Notes: generated by a model not told the origin, from the letters alone. A stretch of DNA of 59,974 nt from an uncultured bacterium (GCA_905216215.1 CAJMSZ010000010.1:1-59974); one strand, 5' to 3'. Positions 17,172 through 25,404 are shown, numbered from the stretch's first letter. Made by a program: numbers and translations.

Positions 17172-17674
17172 GTCTGCTCACCCATTTCTTTTAATGTTTC
17201 GTCAATCAGACTATCCTGAATATTCACGTCAACAGAAGCTGCCACAGCTTTTCCTGCCATCATTGTTGCAATTGAAATCATTTCCTGCTTCATATCATCC
17301 AAAGCACGTTTCTTTTCAAGTTCAATTTCATTTCTTGCACGGTCAACAATCCGGGCTGCTTCTTCTTTGGCTTCAGCAACGATTTTTTCTTCATTCTTCG
17401 TCGCTTTCTTACGAGCTTCGCTTAAGATTACCTGAGCTTCTTTATCTGCTTCTTTCAACTTCTGCTCGTATTCTTCTTTATAGGCGATGGCTTCTTCTCT
17501 TTCTTTCTTAGCCGTTTCCTGTTCATCAGCTACACGCTGCTTACGCTTTTCGAGCATATCACGAACCGGGTTAAAGAAGAGATATGACATTGCTGTGAAT
17601 AACACAAGCATACTACATGCCATAACAACTGTATCAAAAAGAAGTTGCGCATCTATGTTAAATAAACGCTCCAA
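17159..17674 (-). CDS. atpF: ATP synthase Fo b subunit
   Basis: Peripheral stator stalk. One N-terminal transmembrane helix (about residues 10-30, LLFDTVVMACSMLVLFTAMS), then a long charged coiled coil from about 35 to 150 with heptad-like A/K/E content (KKATKNEEKIVAEAKEEAA). 171 residues, normal. The start is TTG at 17674, set by AAAGGAGG at 7-base spacing; no in-frame ATG lies near. Confidence 0.94.
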   Translation of the reverse strand: MERLFNIDAQLLFDTVVMACSMLVLFTAMSYLFFNPVRDMLEKRKQRVADEQETAKKEREEAIAYKEEYEQKLKEADKEAQVILSEARKKATKNEEKIVAEAKEEAARIVDRARNEIELEKKRALDDMKQEMISIATMMAGKAVAASVDVNIQDSLIDETLKEMGEQTWLS

Positions 17675-17720
17675 GGCTTAGCCTCCTTTCTCTCATTTTT
17701 CACAAGGCAAAACCTGTCTC

Positions 17721-17984
17721 TTAGAGTTTTCCAAGAAGTGGGTTTGCGAATAAGAGAATCAGGGCAACAACCAGACCATAAAGACCTGTTGTCTCTGCAA
17801 TAGCCTGTCCTAAAATCATGGTAGATGTAATATCTGATTTTGCTCCTGGATTACGTCCTACTGCTGCAGCACCATGTCCTGCGGCAATACCCTGACCAAC
17901 ACCAGGTCCGATACCTGCGATCATCGCAAGACCTGCACCAACTGCTGAACACGCTAAAATTAAACCTTCGTTCGAAATATTCAT
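17721..17984 (-). CDS. atpE: ATP synthase Fo c subunit, Na+-type signature
   Basis: Forms the membrane rotor ring. 87 residues in two transmembrane helices joined by the polar loop GRNPGAKSD. The ion-carrying carboxylate is E64. The surrounding residues Q31 (GVGQG), T65, T66 and Y69 (AETTGLY) match the coordination pattern of Na+-driven c rings (Gln, Glu, Ser/Thr, Thr, Tyr, as in Ilyobacter), not that of a typical H+ ring. The ATG has CAGGAGGAAATTAGTT upstream. Ion specificity is inferred from these residues and remembered structures. Confidence 0.95.
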   Translation of the reverse strand: MNISNEGLILACSAVGAGLAMIAGIGPGVGQGIAAGHGAAAVGRNPGAKSDITSTMILGQAIAETTGLYGLVVALILLFANPLLGKL

Positions 17985-18035
17985 AACTAATTTCCTCCTG
18001 TTTATGTTTTCTTTTTTCTTTTTTGATTTTAAACA

Positions 18036-18749
18036 CTATTCCGGTATTTTGTCTGTGATCCATACCATTGTCAGCATACAGAATACATATGTCTGAATAG
18101 CACCTGAGAACACATCAAAGTATGCATGGAGAATACCAGGCCAGAACCATGCGATCTTGTACAACAGTCCATAAATAAGTCCCATGATAACAGTTCCTGA
18201 AACTACGTTACCAAACAAACGCAGCGAAATTGAAATCGGCTGTGCGACCTCACCAATCAGGTTAATTGGGAATAAGAATGGCAATGGCTTAAATAAGTTG
18301 GTAAATGCACCGAACTTATTCCATTTGATATTGTTGTACTGAACCATTACAGATGTAATAAGTCCAAGCGGCAATGTTACACCGTAGTCTGCAGTAGGTG
18401 GTCTTAATCCTAAAAGACCTGAGATATTCGCAATCAACAGGAAGATAAATAATGTTCCGATGTAATTGCGATACTTTACTGCATGTTTCCCCATATTGCC
18501 TTTTACCAGATTATCAAGCATCTCGACAATCAGCTCTGCAATATTCTGGAGAGTCCCCGGTCTTCCTTCTTGGTCTTTCAACTTCGAATGGACAACCAGT
18601 GAAAAAATCAGTAATATCATTACAACAATGAGAATACTGACATGGGTGGTGGTCAACCATAATTCCTGTCCGAATAAATGAAGTTTAACCAGACCGTGAA
18701 TTTGGAAATCCGGCTCTTTCGCCGCCAGTATTCCTAAGCTAGTTCCCAC
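18036..18749 (-). CDS. atpB: ATP synthase Fo a subunit
   Basis: Stator channel protein that passes ions to the c ring. 237 residues, five to six membrane helices. The essential arginine is in ISISLRLFGN, and NLIGEVAQP precedes it. I set the start at GTG 18749, because AGGAGG lies 8 bases before it. The GTG at 18758, three codons earlier, directly abuts the Shine-Dalgarno sequence and could not be used efficiently. It is followed by atpE after a 51-base gap. Confidence 0.94.
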   Translation of the reverse strand: MGTSLGILAAKEPDFQIHGLVKLHLFGQELWLTTTHVSILIVVMILLIFSLVVHSKLKDQEGRPGTLQNIAELIVEMLDNLVKGNMGKHAVKYRNYIGTLFIFLLIANISGLLGLRPPTADYGVTLPLGLITSVMVQYNNIKWNKFGAFTNLFKPLPFLFPINLIGEVAQPISISLRLFGNVVSGTVIMGLIYGLLYKIAWFWPGILHAYFDVFSGAIQTYVFCMLTMVWITDKIPE

Positions 18750-18763
18750 TTCTTCCACCTCCT

Positions 18764-19147
18764 TTACTTATTCTTTTTTAAAACTTTTTGCAAGACCGGC
18801 TGTAAATAAGCCGACACTTTCAATCCCATTACTCCAGCGAGCAATGTGAGCACATTGGCAATGCCCAGATAAGCGACTGCGATAAACACTACAACCACCA
18901 CTATGTATCGCTTCATATAGGACTTCTGCATGTACTTTTTTGCTCCTGCCTCCCCCAAATCCAACGCTTCAATCAAAGAGTTCTTCATATGAATCAGCAT
19001 ACCGGCACCGATTGCGATTCCAATCCATAACCCACAGGTCATCTTTAATAAATCTCCCGGAAGAAAAATACAGATAACCTGAAGAATAACTCCATATACT
19101 ACCATTGTTATCAGCATCTCTCTGGTTAATTCATCTGGCTTTCCCAT
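18764..19147 (-). CDS. atpI: ATP synthase subunit I (AtpI-like)
   Basis: Small membrane protein encoded in front of atpB; in other bacteria it helps c-ring assembly. 127 residues with about four hydrophobic helices (for example LITMVVYGVILQVICIFLPG and YIVVVVVFIAVAYLGI). I start at the ATG at 19147, with GGAGG 9 bases upstream; an overlapping GTG two codons earlier is too close to the site. Sequence conservation in this family is weak, so the name relies partly on position and topology. Confidence 0.82.
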   Translation of the reverse strand: MGKPDELTREMLITMVVYGVILQVICIFLPGDLLKMTCGLWIGIAIGAGMLIHMKNSLIEALDLGEAGAKKYMQKSYMKRYIVVVVVFIAVAYLGIANVLTLLAGVMGLKVSAYLQPVLQKVLKKNK

Positions 19148-19165
19148 GGTCACTCTCCTCCCTGC

Positions 19166-19399
19166 TTAGTAACGTTTCTTTTTGTCTTCTGGATCTTCAT
19201 TGGCATGCCGCGCCAGAATATATGCATTACGCATTCCAGCCACAACACCCATGATTACCAACGGGATAAACACCGGAAAATTAATTTTCTTTTCCAGCCA
19301 TGAGCCGAGAAAAGTGCAAAATAAAACAGGAACAAGAATACTAATGCCAAGCTGTGATACTAATGCAAATGTTCGATATACACTCTGCTTATACTTCAT
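19166..19399 (-). CDS. AtpZ/AtpI-family Fo assembly protein
   Basis: A 77-residue protein with two transmembrane helices: YRTFALVSQLGISILVPVLF and FIPLVIMGVVAGMRNAYIL. The S-LG-S-L-P-like first helix and the GMRNAY end match the gene-1 (AtpZ) family that opens many Firmicute atp operons and was linked to Mg2+/Ca2+ handling. The ATG at 19399 has GGGGA at 8-9 bases. The frame is open 16 codons further upstream, but that part overlaps the promoter region. Confidence 0.82.
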   Translation of the reverse strand: MKYKQSVYRTFALVSQLGISILVPVLFCTFLGSWLEKKINFPVFIPLVIMGVVAGMRNAYILARHANEDPEDKKKRY

Positions 19400-19436
19400 A
19401 TATCTGTCCCCGTTTCCTGAAATTTCTCTAAGCCAT

Positions 19437-19465
19437 ATTATACTCATATTTTTGCTTCATGTCCA
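19437..19465 (-). promoter_or_regulatory. Promoter of the atp operon
   Basis: TGGACA (19460-19465) and TATAAT (19437-19442) on the minus strand, spaced 17 bases, about 30 bases before the first atp gene. Confidence 0.72.
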
Positions 19466-19596
19466 GTCATTTTAAAAACTCTGTATGTTTTTTTACTGTA
19501 TTTGTCCACTCTTTTTTTTATTTCCCCAACTCGTCTGTCTTTTATTTGAAAATATCTGAATTTTCTGTTTTTGAAACTCTTTATCGTATTAACACC

Positions 19597-19631
19597 AAAG
19601 ACACCCTTATTCAAGCGAACAGGATGTCTTT
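19597..19631 (-). terminator. Possible terminator after trmL
   Basis: AAAGACACCCT and AGGATGTCTTT pair over 11 positions with one mismatch and a 13-base loop. The T-tract on the minus strand is poor, and a better one (GTTTTTTA) follows on the plus strand. Confidence 0.45.
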
Positions 19632-19649
19632 CTATCGTTTTTTATACTT

Positions 19650-20147
19650 TTATTTTTCCCACTCCAGACGGTGAAGATGTCCTTCTGTATTCATTCCGGC
19701 AAATCCATTCTGTCTTAGGGCTTCATACAGAACAATTGCTACTGAATTTCCCAAATTCAGTGAGCGGATATCTCCAATCATCGGAATACGCAGTGTGTCC
19801 TCCTTGTGATGTGCAAGAATTTCTTCCGGTATTCCGGCGCTTTCTTTTCCAAACATAATATAGCAGTCATCTTCATACTGTACATCTGTATATAAATTTG
19901 GCGACTTCGTGGTTGCCATATAGATTTTTGCATCAGGATTCTTCTCCAGAAAGTCCTGATAATCAATGTAGGTCGTCACATCCAGAGAATCCCAGTAATC
20001 CATTCCTGCCCGTTTCAGATTCTTCTCGTTCAGTCGAAATCCCAGAGGTTCGATCAAATGGAGTCTGGTTCCTGTAGCCACACAGGTTCTTCCAATATTT
20101 CCCGTATTTGCCGGTATTTCCGGCTCAAAAAGTACAATGTTTAACAT
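19650..20147 (-). CDS. trmL: tRNA (cytidine/uridine-34-2'-O)-methyltransferase TrmL
   Basis: SPOUT-type dimeric enzyme that methylates the ribose of the wobble base in certain leucine tRNAs using SAM. 165 residues with no extra domain, as expected. Motifs are the N-terminal FEPEIPANTGNIGRTC, FGKESAGIPEEIL (knot strand) and the C-terminal IRSLNLGNSVAIVLYEALRQ. The ATG at 20147 has AGAGAGGCAGTTTT upstream. The preceding AIR-synthase-like gene ends 20 bases before it. Confidence 0.95.
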   Translation of the reverse strand: MLNIVLFEPEIPANTGNIGRTCVATGTRLHLIEPLGFRLNEKNLKRAGMDYWDSLDVTTYIDYQDFLEKNPDAKIYMATTKSPNLYTDVQYEDDCYIMFGKESAGIPEEILAHHKEDTLRIPMIGDIRSLNLGNSVAIVLYEALRQNGFAGMNTEGHLHRLEWEK

Positions 20148-20167
20148 AAAACTGCCTCTCTTTTTCT

Positions 20168-21190
20168 CTATTCATCTGTTTTCTGCATACAATTACTGAA
20201 AAATCTCATCAGTTCATCCTGTGCAGGCCGGTCCAGATACCGTTTTTCTCCGCCATTCATGAGAACCCGTTCTACACGGTCCGTCGTATAACCAATCACT
20301 GCAGCCGGCAAATTCTCTGCGCACAGTTGTTCCACAAGTTCCTCTCCACCGGTTGTCACTACAAGAATACATCCTGTGCTTGTAAGCTGATAAGGATTCA
20401 AGTGGAAACATTCGCAGACCTCAATTGTTTCCTGTCGCACCGCAATTTTTCTCATATCCACCGAAAGTCCGATTTCTGCGCCCTCGGCCATTTCCCATAA
20501 AGCTCCAAGAATACCGCCTTCCGTAACCGAATGCATAGCCGATATTCCCTGACAGCTTGCCTTTTCAATCACAGGAACTGCATACAATTCATTCTGATAT
20601 GTTTCTAATTTATTTAGGAAAACGGGAATAAAACGTTTTTTCAGTTCTTCTTCCTTTTCTCTTTTGATTCGGAGACTGCCCTCCAATCCCACATGGCCCA
20701 GCAGAACAATATCTTGATTTGGCCTGGCCATACTACTTCGAATCAGATTCTCTTTCCGTACAGTTCCCAGTCCATTTGCATGTACAATCGTTGTCTGAAT
20801 TCCGGGAACAATCTGTACATCTGCTTTCATAATCGGAAGATTCCATTTTCCAGCCCTTTCTTCCGCTATTGCCATCATCGTTTTTATCCGGGATTCATAA
20901 GCAAATTCCGGTAATAAAATCTGCAATTCTACTCCCGCGACAGTTGCTCCCCTTACAGCCAGCGCATTAGCGGTCTGCGCCATAGCAAACATACACAAAT
21001 CCTTCTCGTTTCCATACAGTGAAACATTGCTTGATAAAACCATATCTCCCGCCGCTTCCTGTATTCCGCAGCAGGCTTCCTCTCTTGAAGGAGTCCAAAG
21101 CATTTTGTTTTTTCCTTTATTTTCTTCTATCCGCAGTTGTTTCTGCACAGACCTCCGATAAACAGTCTGAGTTATCTTTCCTGCTTTCAT
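20168..21190 (-). CDS. AIR synthase-related protein (PurM/HypE/ThiL superfamily)
   Basis: A 340-residue ATP-dependent enzyme candidate of the PurM/HypE/ThiL fold. The first half carries MVLSSNVSLYGNEKDL and AMAQTANALAVRGA; the second carries GHVGLEGSLRI, AMHSVTEGGILGALWEMAEGA and the TSTGCILVV strand, as in HypE-like proteins. HypE's C-terminal carbamoylated cysteine tail is absent: the chain ends NCMQKTDE. It is thus not a standard NiFe-hydrogenase factor. The ATG at 21190 follows GAGGAC and overlaps the end of the vanW gene by none; the longer open frame (to 21346) runs through vanW and is not believable. Confidence 0.75.
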   Translation of the reverse strand: MKAGKITQTVYRRSVQKQLRIEENKGKNKMLWTPSREEACCGIQEAAGDMVLSSNVSLYGNEKDLCMFAMAQTANALAVRGATVAGVELQILLPEFAYESRIKTMMAIAEERAGKWNLPIMKADVQIVPGIQTTIVHANGLGTVRKENLIRSSMARPNQDIVLLGHVGLEGSLRIKREKEEELKKRFIPVFLNKLETYQNELYAVPVIEKASCQGISAMHSVTEGGILGALWEMAEGAEIGLSVDMRKIAVRQETIEVCECFHLNPYQLTSTGCILVVTTGGEELVEQLCAENLPAAVIGYTTDRVERVLMNGGEKRYLDRPAQDELMRFFSNCMQKTDE

Positions 21191-21215
21191 ACTATTTGTC
21201 CTCGTTATCTTTCCA

Positions 21216-22754
21216 CTATTCTGCCTGTGAATTTTCTTCCGTTTGTCCGGTCTGCTGTTCCAGACTCTCTGCCTGACTGATAGCCGCCTCAATCTGGCTC
21301 TTATCCTGAGTCTTAACCGCATTTTCCACCAAAGCAGTGGCCTCACTGTTTTCCGAATATGTACCTACTGTGATTTTAAATTCGGAAGGATTATAGCGGC
21401 TGTTATTCATTACCTTACGGCTGACTTCTTTATTGTCTTCATAAACAACCTTCCAAAGCTTAGCAACCCGTCCATTTATTTTAGAACCCTCACTGTTCAT
21501 TTTGCCCAGTGGAAGACTGGAATCGGTCACATATTTTGTGGTGTAGTCAAGCACTTCCAGTGTTTCACTTTCATATTCTACCGAACGATTTGACGGCCTT
21601 GTCTCTTTTCCATAAATATGGAACCACAGATTATTGGAACCATCCAGATATCCTTCAATCAAAACCGGGGTGTCATAAGAATTTTTAAACTGTAAATCCT
21701 TAAGTCCCTCCGCAATGGCTGCATCTCTCGACGGGTCTACATAAGTCACTATCATAGAATGGGCGCTCCGGGTTACAATTTCCAGTTCTGCATAAAGTAC
21801 TGCATTATAAAGGGTCGTAGAAACCTGACAAAGTCCGCCCCCAATATTCTGTACTACCTGTCCATTTTCATAAGCGCTGCCTGATACATAGCCATTTTCC
21901 TCTGTATACGGAATTGTCGCCTGCTCTACTGAATATGTTTCTCCCGGCATAAGCACTGTACCATTAATCAGTTCTGTGGCTCTTGCAATATTAGTTACGC
22001 GGCTTCCCGAACCGGCCACTGTATAGAAAGAGCCCAGTTCATCCTGAATGGATTCTAAATCTTCCCTGCGGATTTCCGGTTCTTCTACTGTCTGAATAGC
22101 TTCAAATTCCAAATCCTTATAATCCCACTCTGTATTCAGGTACTCTGTCAGCTTTTCAATAGAAGTGTCTGTATCAATGATCGTTCCTTCCACTTCATCT
22201 GTAATTTCAAATCCATTTCCCGTGTGACGGATTGTTGCATTTTGAGCACGTACCTCCAACGGCTGAGCCTTTTCTGCAATAACAGCCGACGTTTTCTCTT
22301 TATCCAAAGCAAAATCATCATCGAAAATCTTATTCTCTTTCTTTAATTTCCGAAGCTGATTCCATCGCTTCCACACAGAGCCTGTCTTTCCATAATTGAT
22401 AGCCTGTTTCACCGTTTTATCCACATTGCCCATGGAAAGTCCCAGTTCCCGAAGCGTTGTTTCCGTCGACTCCCCTCCTACCTTAATCGTGGTTTTTACA
22501 GAACCATACTCCTCTACCCTGGCAAGAAGTGCCTGCTTTGCCTCTTCCTCGTTCATACCAGAAACATCCGTTTCACCTATATATACATGTTCATGGATTA
22601 CCTTGGCATCTGTCCTGTTGACATAGCGGTACATGGCAAAGTAAATCACCAGACACACCAGCACCACTGAGCCTCCAATCTTGATACACAGATTTCTTTT
22701 TCTTCTCCTCCTTGCTTTGGAACGCGCATGAATATTTCTCTTCTTCTTGCTCAT
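21216..22754 (-). CDS. VanW-family membrane-anchored protein
   Basis: 512 residues. A very basic N-terminus (KKKRNIHARSKARRRRKRN) precedes one transmembrane helix at about 25-43, so most of the chain is outside. A YoaR-like putative peptidoglycan-binding domain (about 55-230) is followed by the VanW domain with GSGSRVTNIARATELINGT, PGETYSVEQ and the invariant NIGGGLCQVSTTLYNA. The tail is G5-like and then Gln/Glu-rich. VanW proteins of this type occur widely in Clostridia without vancomycin resistance, and their role is unknown; cell-wall association is inferred. The ATG follows AGAGAGGATTTTGAA. Confidence 0.9.
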   Translation of the reverse strand: MSKKKRNIHARSKARRRRKRNLCIKIGGSVVLVCLVIYFAMYRYVNRTDAKVIHEHVYIGETDVSGMNEEEAKQALLARVEEYGSVKTTIKVGGESTETTLRELGLSMGNVDKTVKQAINYGKTGSVWKRWNQLRKLKKENKIFDDDFALDKEKTSAVIAEKAQPLEVRAQNATIRHTGNGFEITDEVEGTIIDTDTSIEKLTEYLNTEWDYKDLEFEAIQTVEEPEIRREDLESIQDELGSFYTVAGSGSRVTNIARATELINGTVLMPGETYSVEQATIPYTEENGYVSGSAYENGQVVQNIGGGLCQVSTTLYNAVLYAELEIVTRSAHSMIVTYVDPSRDAAIAEGLKDLQFKNSYDTPVLIEGYLDGSNNLWFHIYGKETRPSNRSVEYESETLEVLDYTTKYVTDSSLPLGKMNSEGSKINGRVAKLWKVVYEDNKEVSRKVMNNSRYNPSEFKITVGTYSENSEATALVENAVKTQDKSQIEAAISQAESLEQQTGQTEENSQAE

Positions 22755-22782
22755 TTCAAAATCCTCTCTTTAACCTCTCGTT

Positions 22783-22881
22783 TTACATTAATGCCGGAAG
22801 TATGCTGCCTGCCAGCATCGTTACAACCAGAATGCAAATAATAACTGCCGCAATCCTCTGCGTTGTCTTTGGGTTAAACAT
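22783..22881 (-). CDS. 32-residue single-span membrane peptide
   Basis: A very small gene with a strong ribosome site (CGAGGTGAGAATC) and clean start and stop. The product MFNPKTTQRIAAVIICILVV continues with TMLAGSILPALM: a short polar basic head and one hydrophobic helix. It resembles the DUF4044-like family of tiny Firmicute membrane proteins of the KKTxKIxxxII...LAMV type. It lies between the DUF4080 radical SAM gene (43 bases) and the VanW gene (28 bases), so it is probably expressed with them. Function unknown. Confidence 0.7.
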   Translation of the reverse strand: MFNPKTTQRIAAVIICILVVTMLAGSILPALM

Positions 22882-22924
22882 GATTCTCACCTCGTGTCAA
22901 ATATTTCCTTACATTTTATACTCT

Positions 22925-24703
22925 TTATTCTTGTTTTGCAAGAACCCGCTCCGGATTTTCTACCTCTTCCACTCGTGCCTGATAATTGAGTGGATTGCGC
23001 TTCTGATAATCAAACAAAAGCAATACCGTACGGCTCTCCATATTTCCCATAACATCCCACGAAAACTTTTCCAGATGAGTCATCTTACGCAATTTTCGTT
23101 TTTCACTGGTTTCATAATCGCCAAGATATTTTCTTTCTTCTGCCTCTCTGTCATAAAATCTGCGTTCTTCTTCTTTATCCAGCAATTCTTCTCCGGCAAA
23201 CTCCGGTCTGTTCTTGGCATTTTCGCGTAAATAAAAATCGAGAATTAACAGTTGTCTGTACTGTTCGAGGTGCTGTGCGTCCTTTTCCCCGGCAAAATCC
23301 AGCAATATTTCATAACGCGAAGTCCTGGAATGATTCAGCAGATGAAGTCCGTGCTTCTCATAATACACAGCCAGCTCCTCAAACATGCAAAAGGCATCTG
23401 AAAACTGCCTTTCCAGCCACGGAAGCGTATAGCAGAACTGGCGGCTGTTATAATAGACCTCCACCATTTCTTCGATGCCTTTTAGGCGAAGTGTATCTTC
23501 ATACGGAAGCCATCTGGTATAAAGGACCTCATAAGGAGGGCGTCCTTTGTAAACAAGTCCATAGTTTTCCTTCTGTTCTTCCATATAGGAGCCCTTCAAA
23601 ACCTTCAGAAATCCAAGTTGAAGCTGCTCCGGCTGCAGGGCGTAAACATCTACAAAGGATTTATGAAAGCTTTCGTAATCCTCGTAAGGAAGTCCCGCAA
23701 TCAGATCCAGATGCTGATGAATATTTCCATAGCCATTGATCTGCTTTACAATTCTTGCCACCTCTTCGAATTTCATTGTCCTTCGGATTTCACGAATGGT
23801 TTTTTCATTGGTGGACTGAACCCCGATTTCCAACTGAATCAGTCCCGGTCTCATATGACTCATCAATTCCAATTCCGCTTCATTTAACAGATCTGCCGAC
23901 ACTTCAAAATGGAAATTGGTCACTCCATTATCATGTTCCATAATATAGGACCAGATTGCCATTGCATGGTCATGCTTACAGTTAAAGGTACGGTCCACAA
24001 ATTTTACCTGGGGAACCTTATGGTCAATAAAAAACTGTAATTCTTTCTTTACCATATCCAAATTGCGGAAACGAAGACATTTATCAATAGAAGACAGGCA
24101 ATAACTACAGGAAAATGGACACCCTCTGCTGCTTTCATAATAAATAATTTTATGTTCAAACTCCTTCATATCATGATAAACAAAAGGGACTTCACTTAAA
24201 TCCATAGTCTTGCGCCAGGCGTTTTCGCAAATCTCTTCACCTTTTCTGTAAACAATCCCTTCTATCTGGTCTAATGTCCTCTCATTTTCCTTATTATTAT
24301 AAAATTCAACAAGGTCACAGAAGGTCTTCTCCCCCTCCCCCTTCATCACACCATCTATTTCTGGCAGTCGTGTAAGCACAGCCGGCCCATCATAGGACAC
24401 CTCCGGTCCTCCGACCCAGATGAGCATCTCTGGCAAGAGCTTATGAATTTCGCGAACAATTTCTTCCACGTAGTTCAGATTCCAGATGTAACAGGACAGA
24501 CACAGCATGTCCGGCTTTTTCTTATATATATCCTGCAAAATATCATCTGTCTGCTGGTTGATCGTATACTCCGCAAGTTCAATTTCCGTACACTCTTTCG
24601 TTTTTTCAGTCAGATTACGTTCCGCATACGCTTTCAGGCTGTATACTGCAAGATTAGAATGAATATATTTTGCATTGATAGCAGTCAATAAAACTTTCAT
24701 CAT
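22925..24703 (-). CDS. B12-binding-type radical SAM protein, DUF4080
   Basis: 592 residues. Residues 1-130 form a Rossmann-like cobalamin-binding-type domain (KVLLTAINAKYIHSNLAVYS ... WVGGPEVSYDGPAVL), although the classical DxHxxG base-off histidine motif is not evident. The radical SAM core follows with RGCPFSCSYC (C195, C199, C202), which binds the 4Fe-4S cluster. The C-terminal third, with YYNSRQFCYTLPWLERQF, is the DUF4080 region. The substrate is unknown. The ATG has AAGGAGGAACG upstream. It leads the unit containing the membrane peptide, the VanW gene, the AIR-like gene and trmL. Confidence 0.9.
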   Translation of the reverse strand: MMKVLLTAINAKYIHSNLAVYSLKAYAERNLTEKTKECTEIELAEYTINQQTDDILQDIYKKKPDMLCLSCYIWNLNYVEEIVREIHKLLPEMLIWVGGPEVSYDGPAVLTRLPEIDGVMKGEGEKTFCDLVEFYNNKENERTLDQIEGIVYRKGEEICENAWRKTMDLSEVPFVYHDMKEFEHKIIYYESSRGCPFSCSYCLSSIDKCLRFRNLDMVKKELQFFIDHKVPQVKFVDRTFNCKHDHAMAIWSYIMEHDNGVTNFHFEVSADLLNEAELELMSHMRPGLIQLEIGVQSTNEKTIREIRRTMKFEEVARIVKQINGYGNIHQHLDLIAGLPYEDYESFHKSFVDVYALQPEQLQLGFLKVLKGSYMEEQKENYGLVYKGRPPYEVLYTRWLPYEDTLRLKGIEEMVEVYYNSRQFCYTLPWLERQFSDAFCMFEELAVYYEKHGLHLLNHSRTSRYEILLDFAGEKDAQHLEQYRQLLILDFYLRENAKNRPEFAGEELLDKEEERRFYDREAEERKYLGDYETSEKRKLRKMTHLEKFSWDVMGNMESRTVLLLFDYQKRNPLNYQARVEEVENPERVLAKQE

Positions 24704-24728
24704 CGTTCCTCCTTGGGTTTACTCCTTA

Positions 24729-24757
24729 ATCATACGATATTTTTCTCGATTGTGAAA
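24729..24757 (-). promoter_or_regulatory. Possible promoter of the radical SAM-VanW-trmL unit
   Basis: TTTCAC (24752-24757) and TATGAT (24729-24734) on the minus strand, 17 bases apart and directly in front of the ribosome site. The -35 box is weak. It is divergent from the SRP RNA promoter. Confidence 0.45.
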
Positions 24758-24775
24758 CAAAAACTCGCGGATTAG

Positions 24776-24804
24776 TTGACATTTCTCCAAAAACCAGTTA
24801 AAAT
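24776..24804 (+). promoter_or_regulatory. SRP RNA promoter
   Basis: TTGACA (24776-24781), 17 bases, TAAAAT (24799-24804). The predicted start, about 7 bases on, coincides with the 5' end of the SRP RNA. Confidence 0.85.
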
Positions 24805-24810
24805 TAATAC

Positions 24811-25074
24811 TCGTGCAGCCGGGGTGTTAGCGGTACCTTGTACCTACAATCCGCTATAGTAGGGGTGATGCTGTGCCGAGGGCTTTTTTGGTCAAAGCTG
24901 CCTTTGGTTTGTGACGTTGATATCTGGGTCTTACGCGGCAGGAATCTGTGAACCGTGTCAGGTCGGGAACGGAGCAGCACTAAGCAGAAGCTTCTGGGTG
25001 CCGTAAGGCAGCCTGGGTTGAGTTTACTGCCAGAGTAACGTTTGGTTGAAATTTGTTCGACGCACAGCGCACGT
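24811..25074 (+). ncRNA. ffs: Signal recognition particle RNA, long Gram-positive type
   Basis: The 4.5S/scRNA core hairpin (domain IV) is recognisable at about 24955-24985 from GTGTCAGGTCGGGAACGGAG followed by CAGCACTAAG. The 5' Alu-domain part GTTAGCGGTACCTTGTACC...ATCCGCTATAGTAGGG matches the Bacillus-type scRNA, and CGTGC at the start pairs with GCACG at the end. About 264 bases, the length of Firmicute SRP RNA. It works with Ffh and FtsY in targeting membrane and secreted proteins. The ends are estimated from pairing and the promoter. Confidence 0.93.
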
Positions 25075-25121
25075 AAAAAGATTTTCTATTTATTTGATTC
25101 TTTGATTCTGGTTTTTTATAC

Positions 25122-25151
25122 TTTACTTCCCATAATTACCCATGCTATAAT
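25122..25151 (+). promoter_or_regulatory. Promoter of the hydF operon
   Basis: TTTACT (25122-25127), 18 bases, TATAAT (25146-25151). It is followed by about 250 untranslated bases before the first gene. Confidence 0.65.
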
Positions 25152-25157
25152 ACATGT

Positions 25158-25297
25158 AATTTGAACGTACTGATTGTGAAGGGCGAAACCTTAGCAAAAA
25201 GGCGCATGGTATATATCACTTGTCTGTAGAATTTATTTTACAATATTTTGTTGATTAGTTTGATTTGTTATGTCTGCGCCGTCTGGCGCATTTTTTT
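25158..25297 (+). promoter_or_regulatory. Leader with putative transcription attenuator before hydF
   Basis: TGCGCC (25275-25280) and GGCGCA (25285-25290) form a stem with a GTCT loop, followed by seven Ts: a compact intrinsic terminator 108 bases before the first start codon. An upstream GGCGCA at 25201-25206 is an exact complement of the terminator's 5' arm and could form an antiterminator. AAGG-GCGAAA-CCTT and CCTTAGCAAAAAGG just before it could hide that segment. I recognise no known riboswitch class here. The terminator is seen in the sequence; the switching is inference. Confidence 0.55.
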
Positions 25298-25404
25298 GTT
25301 TCAGACATACTGGAAAAGGAATCCTGTCTTTTATAGGGGCGATTCTTTTCTGCACGACCGTGCTCTTCCTGTCAATACGACTTCGCATAGAAAGGAGATT
25401 ACAT

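Noticed and set aside
21191..21346. A 52-codon upstream extension of the AIR-synthase-like gene
   Set aside because: It runs through the vanW coding end in another frame and encodes an Arg-rich artefact; the ATG at 21190 has a ribosome site.
25270..25404. An upstream extension of the TM1266-like gene
   Set aside because: It begins inside the leader terminator hairpin, and its sequence is unlike the family; the ATG at 25405 has AAAGGAG.
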